Assembly: GCA_034440635.1 (NCBI GenBank)
Contig: JAOTON010001492.1
Coordinates: 62,001-126,000 of the forward strand
Source: Lepas anatifera
Lineage: Eukaryota > Arthropoda > Thecostraca > Lepadidae
Direction of reading: 5' to 3'
DNA length: 64,000 nt
Shown here: piece by piece, positions 56,654 through 64,000 of the stretch
How positions within the stretch are numbered: the stretch's first letter is position 1
Layout of the letters: every line of letters starts with the position of its first letter
Position numbers and translations under genes: made by a program
Notes under the pieces: generated by a model
Seen by the model: the letters and a program-made list of their open reading frames with translations, nothing else
Database searches by the model: none
What the model was told of the DNA's origin: nothing

Positions 56654-56815
56654 CAATGGCGGATCCAGGACTTCATTTCGGAGAAGGGAGAGCAAGGGGG
56701 CTCGAGCCTACTCGGCCGCTGCTTCGAAACAGCCTCCGGTTAGGCATTTACTATGGGCACTCTGACAGTTCAGGGGAGGGGCTTGAGCTCCCTAGCCCGC
56801 TTGAATCCGCCGCTG
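56654..56815. mobile_element. hAT-like MITE candidate (162 bp)
   Basis: The ends are CAATGGCGGATCCAGG and TTGAATCCGCCGCTG. Flanks GGTGGCAG and GGTGGGTA share five of eight bases, so the duplication is only suggestive. Confidence 0.5.
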
Positions 56816-56896
56816 GGTGGGTAAGCTGGGCTGGGGGGAGGCGACATTTTAGAGGGCGCCATCGACCTTTTAGGGGCGCCATCAACCTTTTAGGGG

Positions 56897-57211
56897 CATG
56901 GGCGGACGCAGGGGGGCCATTCCGGCCATGTTCCCCAAAGCGCTGGAAGGGGGGCCAAACTCTTTTAACCCCCAAAGGCCGGATACATTTTTGAAAAAAG
57001 TTAATTACAATAGGTCTGTCGCGCAATTAAATCTTTACTCCAACCTCCCCCCAGGAGAGCGATCATGTACTTCGATAGGAAGCTTATACTAGGTCTGTCG
57101 AGCAACCAAGTCGCACGTTCCACCCCCCCTTCCCCAGGAGGAGAGGCAGACATGGGTTTGACCCCCACCCATCCATCCCCCCCAAAAAACTCGGTTCTGC
57201 GTCCGCCCCTG
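56897..57211. mobile_element. hAT-like MITE candidate, GGGCGGACGCAGG ends (315 bp)
   Basis: The left end is CATGGGCGGACGCAGG and the right end CTGCGTCCGCCCCTG, inverted. The first ~100 bases recur in reverse at 52315-52429. The target duplication is unclear. Confidence 0.5.
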
Positions 57212-58149
57212 TCAGGGGGGTGCACGGTGAACAATTTAGGGCGCTCCGAGGGTCGATGGGACCTGCCCCTGGGTCCGCCTCTTTTGGGAGTTGCATGATA
57301 AGTAAGCTCGCATTGGTGACCTCCAACAGTGTTGTGTTGACAAATGGGGACAAAGAGGCAGGTTTGGACCAGCCCAGTCTGCAGAAGGCGACAAGGTTCA
57401 ACGAGATCTAGTTGTGGCAACCTCGGGACAGACCAACCGGTCTGCGACAGCTTTTGCCCATCTTTGGGGTAGATTAGAAAACCTTGGGTCCGAAACTGAC
57501 ACTCGGGGCAGCACCGACACACCGAGGCGGACACGGAAGTACCCAAAAGAAAAGAAAAATAGAGAAAAGAAACGACGATTACTGTTTTTTAGTGATCTTC
57601 CTACTGTACAGAATGAAAATGCATGCCCCGATGGAAAAAAACCTGCCCTAGCAACCAAACATATGCCCCGATCGGGGCAGGATCTTAATTGCCTCACACA
57701 CCTCGTCAAGAACCCTTCCACGTTCTGTAGACTGGAGACCAGCTCGAACAGGCAGTACTGCACATAAATGACGATTTCCACGACATTTTGGGCAGTATAG
57801 GGTAGAACTGGTCCTTTTTTACTTGGCTAGCTTGGCTGAATCGAGGGAAATGTGCCTCTCCTTTTAAACTTTAAACCCTCGCACTTATTCTAGCCCTTGC
57901 CACCTTCACATTTGCCGGGGGAAGGGGTTTGTGCGACGCCTTCGTGATGGGCCTCTACCCTGTTTGGTATAGAGGTTGACGACAAAAACCAGCGTGTTGC
58001 TCGTCATGAGAGCCGTTGAGTACTAATTTGCTTGATATTGGGGCTTATTGAGGCACCTTCCAGATGAGATGCAAAAAATCATGTGACGACCAATTTTGCC
58101 ACTCAGGCTGTTGTAGACCAGGATGCCATGCAAATTTTTACGGATAGCT
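57212..58149. other. Spacer, no gene seen
   Basis: Overlapping frames on both strands at 57398-57781 are open for 117-127 codons. Neither shows a recognisable domain or splice context. Treated as non-coding. Confidence 0.4.
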
Positions 58150-58840
58150 AGAATATATTTTATTTTATTATATTTTATAAATTATATTTTACGCACCAGC
58201 ATTCATAAAACATGACTAGTATAATATGACTAACAAGCCTAATAATGCCCAGCACGCATCAGGTGTTGCTTCACGGCAAGCTTAAAGCGGGACACAGTCA
58301 GTTCAAGAAACTCAGGCGGCAGAACATTGTAGATGGTCACACCTCGGTACAAGAATCGACGCTTGCCAGCAGCTGTGCCACGGCCAGCCGGCGAACTCAG
58401 GAGTTCGTCCTGTCTAGTACTGTGGGAGCGGCCCGGGCACTCGCGATTGCGGTAAACCTGACAGGACAACGACTCGGGAACACCACTGCAACGTATCCTA
58501 TGAAATAGCAATGCAGTCTGGTAGGTAAGCAAATCTGGTGTATCCAGCCAACCCAGTCGTCGCCGTTATTCCGAAATGTGGTCAAATTTTCTTTTGCCAG
58601 AAATAACTCTTGCAGCAAAATTTAGAATTTTCTGTAGAATGGCCAGATTTTTGTTAGATCTATTCCCATAAACTATGAGACAGTATCTGACCTGTGAAAA
58701 TACTAGGGCCGAAACAAGCGAGGGTATGATATTAGGCGGGAGGTAGTGCCGCAAATGGGACAAGCCGACGAGAATCCCGGTGGACTGGCGCGCCACTGCG
58801 TTGACGTGAGTATCCCATGTCAGGTGGTGGTGCCCTATAT
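58150..58840 (-). pseudogene. 5'-truncated LINE fragment (RT C-terminal region)
   Basis: The minus strand in pieces reads VNAVARQSTGILVGLSHLRH, IIPSLVSALVFSQVRYCLIV, YGNRSNKNLAILQKILNFAA and RVISGKRKFDHISE. After a frame change it reads LLTYQTALLFHRIRCSGVPE, GKRRFLYRGVTIYNVLPPEF and a stop at 58239. This order (helical thumb, QKILNFAARVI, then YNVLP) is the region after the catalytic domain in jockey- or CR1-type reverse transcriptases. A TAAAATA-rich tail (58150-58195) follows. It differs from the 8-13-kb LINE, so a second family is present. Confidence 0.75.
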
Positions 58841-60262
58841 TCTTAGCACTTTTCGGGAATGAAACCTATTTTGCGGGTTTAGAGACATCCTCGTTCTGAA
58901 CTCATCCAAGTAAAGAAAACATCGGAGACATTCAAGTGCTGAACTCAAAGTCAGCGTCCAAGAGTACCCTTGAGAAGTGAACACTAGACATTCTGAGCAG
59001 CTCAGATTTCGTCGTGTGAGACTTCTGACCCCGCTTCACTCGGTACTTAGGTGTGTCACGTACCACAACGGGCAAAACCCCATAAAGGTCACCTAAGCAG
59101 GGACGTTGGCACAGTGGGGTGGGAGCAGGGAGTGAACTGTCCCCTGCCCGCTTCTGAGAGAGCCGTTAGGAGCAAAGGTATGGCTTTGCCTGCCCTACCC
59201 CTAAACCCATTAGAGAAAAATAAAACCACACCATACCCTACAGGGCATTGTATAAAAATGCTGCTTTTGAGTTTGGAAAGCTATTTTTCCCAATGGATGA
59301 AAAAGCAACAAAAGCCTCAAAATATTTTCAAAATACTCTTCCACATATAGAATCCACTTTGAGGAAAAGGCTGCCTGACATCAACTTTGATCCAGGGACC
59401 TCCCACACTATCCCGGGATGCCCTAACCACCCGCACCATGGTGGTGGTCAATTGTACTGCATTGTAGTGCTATAAATATATTGGACGCCCGTTATTCTCA
59501 ATACTGATCTGACCTAAAATGAATAACGCAATTTGGCTTAGTCTTTTTCCAGATATATCAAATGCCATAAACGATATTCAAAGTATGCCCGAAACAGGGA
59601 AATGCGTGAACAAAAGTAAGACTGGCGGACTAAGACTGACAAAAGTAAGATAGAGGACTGGCCGTTTAAAGTAACGGTGAACACTAGCGAACAGCTATAT
59701 AAGGCAACCAGCCACTATAATGGCTGGCTGTTCTGGGAGAACACCAAGTTACTGAGAAAGCACCTCCATCAGTCCTAACTTTATGCCTATGAAGTATGTA
59801 TCGTATTTTAATAATTTTACTCCACGGAGCTACTCTCCTGGAAGGCGCCTTAAACACGAAAAAAGGGTGTTTGGCCGACCGTTAAGGCCACTACCGGACT
59901 GGAAAGAAGGTAGAGGAGCTCAAAACTATCTTTAGGGTCGTTATGAACATAGAAATTGGTGTTTTCCCATGATTAGGGAGCTCGGCTAGACAATGAACCT
60001 ATAAGATAAGTGTGTGTGCATATATTATACATATTTTTTCGTTATTTCAGAAATAATGACCCCGAACGTGGTATCATCATATTGCATCAAACCGCGACGC
60101 GATAAATACAAAGCAACAAGTATTCCTCATAGGATACTACCCTACGCTAGCTATGGAACTTCGCAACGGTCCTAAACTGGTCCAAGTCTTATACGAGTAA
60201 GCTCTCTGTTCTCTACGAGTCACTCTACGCCTCAAGAGTCACTCTTACGAGTGTAGAGGCGT
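58841..60262. other. Spacer, no gene seen
   Basis: No splice-supported exon or terminal repeat was recognised. A short self-complementary stretch (cgcctc...gaggcg) lies near 60229-60262. Confidence 0.4.
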
Positions 60263-60391
60263 GCTTTGAAAATCAAAATATTGAGCTTATTGTAGATTTT
60301 TCAGAGAAATCACGGACGATTCCATGATTTTCGGCTAAAAGTACCCCTAATTACACTAAATTCCAGGATTCGACCAATGTGCCACATTCCC
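60263..60391 (+). mobile_element. Family E MITE, right-end fragment
   Basis: It matches the last ~130 bases of copy 1 at 46.9-47.0 kb (AATATTGAGCTTATTGT, then GTGCCACATTCCC) and ends at TTAA (60392-60395). The left part is lost. Confidence 0.8.
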
Positions 60392-60395
60392 TTAA

Positions 60396-61161
60396 AGGGT
60401 CCCTTAAAGTTAACCCTTGATAACTATTTTCACGTTCTTCTGTTCTAAATAAGACCAATAGGTGCAATTACGATCTCACTCAGTTTGATACTGCTCAAAC
60501 GATGGCGTATGAGCTTGTCGCAGATGCATGGACCTATCGCACTGACACCAAGTGAGTCATATTCTCAAAGCGGGAGTCCGCCGCTAGGGTAATTTCTCCT
60601 GGCCATCACATGAGGTAACATCTTCTTAGATACGTGTGAGTCGCGACCTGGAATATTCCAGATCATAGTCCACACTATGACCGATAAGTTGTGTATTCTT
60701 CTGCTGTTTAGTGACGATTCTAATCAAGGACTAGGTCAGAATATATAATTACAGCGAATTCGCTCAACTGTGCCCCATACAGGCTAGTTAACAACTTATC
60801 TACTTATGATCATGCTCCTCAGCCCAGCACTGCAAATTATATCAATATTGTTTGGTTTCGCTCAGAATTAGCATCTACAGAAAAGCATCGCTTCATAAAT
60901 GTACTACTTGTTCAGCCCACGGCTGCATTCTACTTAGATTCGTCTCCCAACCTGATGGGCCTGACAGCTGTTGGCGAATGCGTAAACTTCGGGGTGAGAG
61001 AGCTGACGCCTGATGAGGTCGCTGCTCTTTTTGTACGATGTTTCTTCGCCAATGGCAAGGTCTGTGGTAGATGCAATATCTCACCTGGGGTTCTCGGTAT
61101 GCTCTATCAACAAGGCTATCTCGGTTCAAAGCAAATTAGGAAAGTACCAAATTGCCTTTAA
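60396..61161. other. Spacer, no gene seen
   Basis: No supported exon. It ends at the TTAA target of the family A MITE. Confidence 0.4.
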
Positions 61162-61941
61162 AGGGAGATACGCGAAAAAATTGTATTGGCTAGATCAAAA
61201 GGTCACAAAAAGTTGTTTCAGAAGTCCTATTCTCATTTTTGCGAATTCGGCCTGAAAATGCCTTAAAATTGCTCTCAAAGTCAACATTTCTAGACGACTT
61301 TACCGGTACACCTCTTATCGATGTAAATGACGTACCCCCGGCTAAGGCTATCAAATTCTCTAAAAAAACCGGTCTCATTTTTCCTAAGCAGTGACTTGAA
61401 AGTTTAAAACTATTACATAAAAAGTAATTTAAAAAACTACAGCCAAAAATAATATTAAAACAAAAATATAGGACTTTTAGGAAATCACAATTGATCAATC
61501 AGAACGTACAGCCACCTCATAGGGGGTCACGTGACCTTTCTGACGCAAAAGTTTCGTCTTCCTGGGGCTGAAGCAGAAGATGACTCAAGACCCGAGGTAC
61601 GAAACGGCTGAAGACGTGAGTAATTATGTTTTTTTCGTTTCTAGGGCAAACTAATTCATTTTGTATTTTTTAAAGGCTTTGTAAAATTAATTCAAATACA
61701 AATACAGGAGAACAGACATTTTTATTACAAAAAACAAATTGCTTTTCAATTTTAAATAGTTTTCGAAAAGTAAGTGATGGGTGAAGGTTTCAGCATTTTA
61801 TCGGAACTGTTAACCTATTTCGATAATAAGTTAGTGGCCTCCCAAAATTTTGCCGAAGATGCAAAAATAATTGACAGTTTCGTAATCAGGATTTTTCAAA
61901 TAGCAAGAAACCACAAGAATGAATTTTTCGCGTATCTCCCT
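61162..61941. mobile_element. TTAA-type MITE, family A, copy 2 (780 bp)
   Basis: Ends AGGGAGATACGCGAAAAA and complement, flanked by TTAA at 61158-61161 and 61942-61945. Collinear with the copy at 5506-6296, including GGGGCTGAAGCAGAAGATGA and the AACAGACATTT(T/G)TATTA stretch. Confidence 0.9.
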
Positions 61942-62116
61942 TTAAGGCTATCTCTTTGAGTAAATAATTAACTCGTATTGGTATTCCATGAACGAGCATT
62001 GAAACTATGTAATAGCTAAGCCTAAGTTTTATTCAAATGTATGTATTTCTTGGTTCAAGCTATAAACGGGTTATCACTGGTGAATTAACAAAGTCACTGA
62101 TTTGAGTCTCGAACCG

Positions 62117-62117
<1 letters not shown>

Positions 62118-62208
<91 letters not shown>
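62118..62208. repeat. (TA)n microsatellite
   Basis: Ninety-one bases of pure alternating TA. Confidence 0.98.
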
Positions 62209-62212
<4 letters not shown>

Positions 62213-62493
62213 CCGCTTTAGGTAAAGTCTATCGAGCCATCGATAACGAAGTCTGGGAAAAATTACGGTACGCCCACCCTTGCTAATGAGCATAGTTTTT
62301 ACTCTGCAACACCATACGGTCAACGGCTTGAACATAAAATATCTGGGAAAGAAGTATGCCCACTTCCCGTGTTTTTCCCTTAACTAACCGTAAGCGAAAG
62401 AAAAAATATATCCGAAGAACCAACTCGGTATCATGACCTTAAACTGATATAAGCCGCATGCTCTGATTTATGAACCATTATTTACATTCAAAG

Positions 62494-62541
<48 letters not shown>
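62494..62541. repeat. (TA)n microsatellite
   Basis: About 48 bases of pure alternating TA, 285 bases after the previous tract. Confidence 0.97.
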
Positions 62542-62543
<2 letters not shown>

Positions 62544-62696
62544 TGACGATCAGTGTTGTAGCCAGACACTCATTTCGGAAGCGTACTGCCGGTGCCTCTA
62601 TGGTAAAATGCGACTGGGATTGCCCCCATGCTATGCTGGGCCTCACGTGAATACGATATCACTTCTTGAGCTAGTATTGGTCACGGGGCTATTATA

Positions 62697-63085
62697 TTCT
62701 CTCTCGCTTTCGCTTTCGCTTTCTCTCGCTCTCGCGTTCTCTCGCTCTCGCGTTCTCTCGCTCTCGCGTTCTCTCGCTCTCGCTCTCTCGCTCTCCCGCT
62801 CTCTCGCTCTCTCGCTCTCCCGCTCTCCCGCTCTCTCGCTCTCCCGCTCTCTCGCTCTCCCGCTCTCTCGCTCTCCCGCTCTCTCGCTCTCCCGCTCTCT
62901 CGGTCTCTCGCTCTCTCTCGCTCTCTCTCGCTCTCTCTCGTCTCTCTCGCTCTCGCTCTCTCTCGCTCTCGCTCTCGCTCTCTCTCGCTCTCGCTCTCTC
63001 TCGCTCTCGCTCTCTCTCGCTCTCGCTCTCGCTCTCGCTCTCGCTCTCTCTCTCGCTCTCTCTCTCGCTCTCGCTCTCGCTCTCG

Positions 63086-63116
<31 letters not shown>

Positions 63117-63460
63117 GCGCGCTCTCTCTCGCGCTCTCTCTCGCGCTCTCTCTCTCTCGCTTCTCTCTCTCGCGCTCTTTCTCGCGCGCTCTCTCTCTCG
63201 CGCGCTCTCTCTCGCGCTCTCTCTCGCTCTCTCTCGCTCTCTCTCTCTCACTCTCTCTCTCTCTCTCTCTCACTCACTCACTCACTCACTCACTCACTCG
63301 CTCGCTCTCTCGCGCTCACTCTCTCTCTCTCGCTCTCTCGCGCTCACTCTCTCTCTCTCGCTCTCTCGCGCTCACTCTCTCTCTCGCTCTCTCGCGCTCA
63401 CTCTCTCGCTCTCTCGCGCTCACTCTCTCTCGCTCTCTCGCGCTCACTCTCTCGCTCTCG

Positions 63461-63524
<64 letters not shown>

Positions 63525-63577
63525 CTCTCGCTCTCTCTCGCTCTCTCTCTCTCACTCTCTCTCTCTCACTCTCTCTC

Positions 63578-63625
<48 letters not shown>
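62697..63625. repeat. (CTCTCG)n / (CT)n tract, ~930 bp
   Basis: A continuous pyrimidine-rich tract: interspersed CTCTCG, CTCTCC, CTCTCA and pure CT runs. A (CACT)n island lies at about 63270-63300, with a pure (CT)n stretch at the end. The long Ser/Leu and Arg/Glu open frames on both strands are translations of the repeat. Confidence 0.97.
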
Positions 63626-63628
<3 letters not shown>

Positions 63629-64000
63629 ATTGGCACAGTGGACTATAATGCCGAGTTATCAGCGGATGCGAGGGGTTCCAGCCGGTTCAGGCTCCAACAG
63701 ATGTAGAGGGGGGAGGAGGAGCTCCCCGGTAGATACAATGAGTTTTGAACGGGAAGGATTGAAAAATACCTGGCTCTTGGTGCTCGCATAACATTAGCAG
63801 TTGTTTCGGATGCCGTCGATTATTTGGAGTAGGGGTCCTTATGTCCCTCCTGGGCTTCTGGGCCCAAGGCCTGGTCACGTATCTTTTTGGGGAATAATCC
63901 TACTTACTTGGTGTCGCCGAAACCAAGTTTCTTTAGCCTACCTCAGCAGGATAGATGCTAAGGCACCGCGCAGTGTATGTGTTACTATGCATCTTCAGCT
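63626..64000. other. Right edge, no gene seen
   Basis: Unique-looking sequence without a supported exon or terminal repeat. Confidence 0.4.

Noticed and set aside
57398..57781. Opposed open frames of 117-127 codons
   Set aside because: No recognisable domain, no splice context and both strands open; likely chance in GC-rich spacer.
59370..59455. tRNA-like text on the minus strand (GTGCGGGTGGTTAGGGC ... GGTCCCTGGATC)
   Set aside because: A- and B-box matches are too degraded to support a SINE or tRNA call.
62470..63648. 392-codon open frame on the plus strand (Ser/Leu-rich) and Arg/Glu-rich frames on the minus strand
   Set aside because: They are direct translations of the (TA)n and (CTCTCG)n tracts; no non-repetitive domain.

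Overview
This window is eukaryotic, almost certainly an invertebrate animal. It holds interrupted genes with GT-AG introns whose products match metazoan-only families (CCDC85 and the SAM-domain protein C19orf47), a CR1-like LINE, tRNA-derived repeats, long (TA)n, (CA)n and (CTCTCG)n tracts, and very dense non-autonomous DNA transposons. There are no bacterial operons or CRISPR arrays. I cannot name the species.

Three host gene models can be supported. (1) A C19orf47-like gene lies on the minus strand at 2570-7554. Five exons encode an N-terminal SAM domain and a tail of short R-L-G motifs. (2) A small unrecognised three-exon gene lies on the plus strand at 14984-16450. (3) A complete CCDC85-family gene lies on the minus strand at 35782-42674. 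It has six coding exons with matching phases and the conserved C-terminal VVWRKL ending, but one single-base frameshift in its first coding exon. All other long open frames are repeat artefacts or transposon remnants.

Layout: 1-2.6 kb, no gene; 2.6-7.6 kb, the C19orf47-like gene, with a TTAA-type MITE in an intron and an 80-bp tandem duplication across a splice donor; 7.9-13.1 kb, a decayed but nearly full-length CR1-like LINE between two (TA)n tracts; 13.9-17.0 kb, the small plus-strand gene between inverted CCCATGGGA arrays; 17.6-20.4 kb, MITEs; 20.55-30.0 kb, a 9.46-kb hAT-like element with a perfect 8-bp target duplication that contains a GGCGCC satellite and nested TTAA elements; 30-33 kb, more TTAA elements; 35.8-42.7 kb, CCDC85; 43.3-49.1 kb, a ~110-bp-period GC-rich satellite split by a 3.14-kb hAT-like element; 49.2-52.9 kb, a second ~3.7-kb hAT-like element holding a ~775-bp inverted repeat; 53-61 kb, MITEs and a LINE fragment; 61-64 kb, a second copy of the intronic MITE, then (TA)n and a ~930-bp (CTCTCG)n tract.

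The main biology is transposon architecture. Three large hAT-like elements are each delimited by perfect 8-bp duplications. Several TTAA-specific families are present, one with an uninterrupted target visible in a sister copy and one with two copies joined head to head on a shared TTAA. No transposase gene is recognisable, so all these DNA elements appear to have been mobilised in trans.
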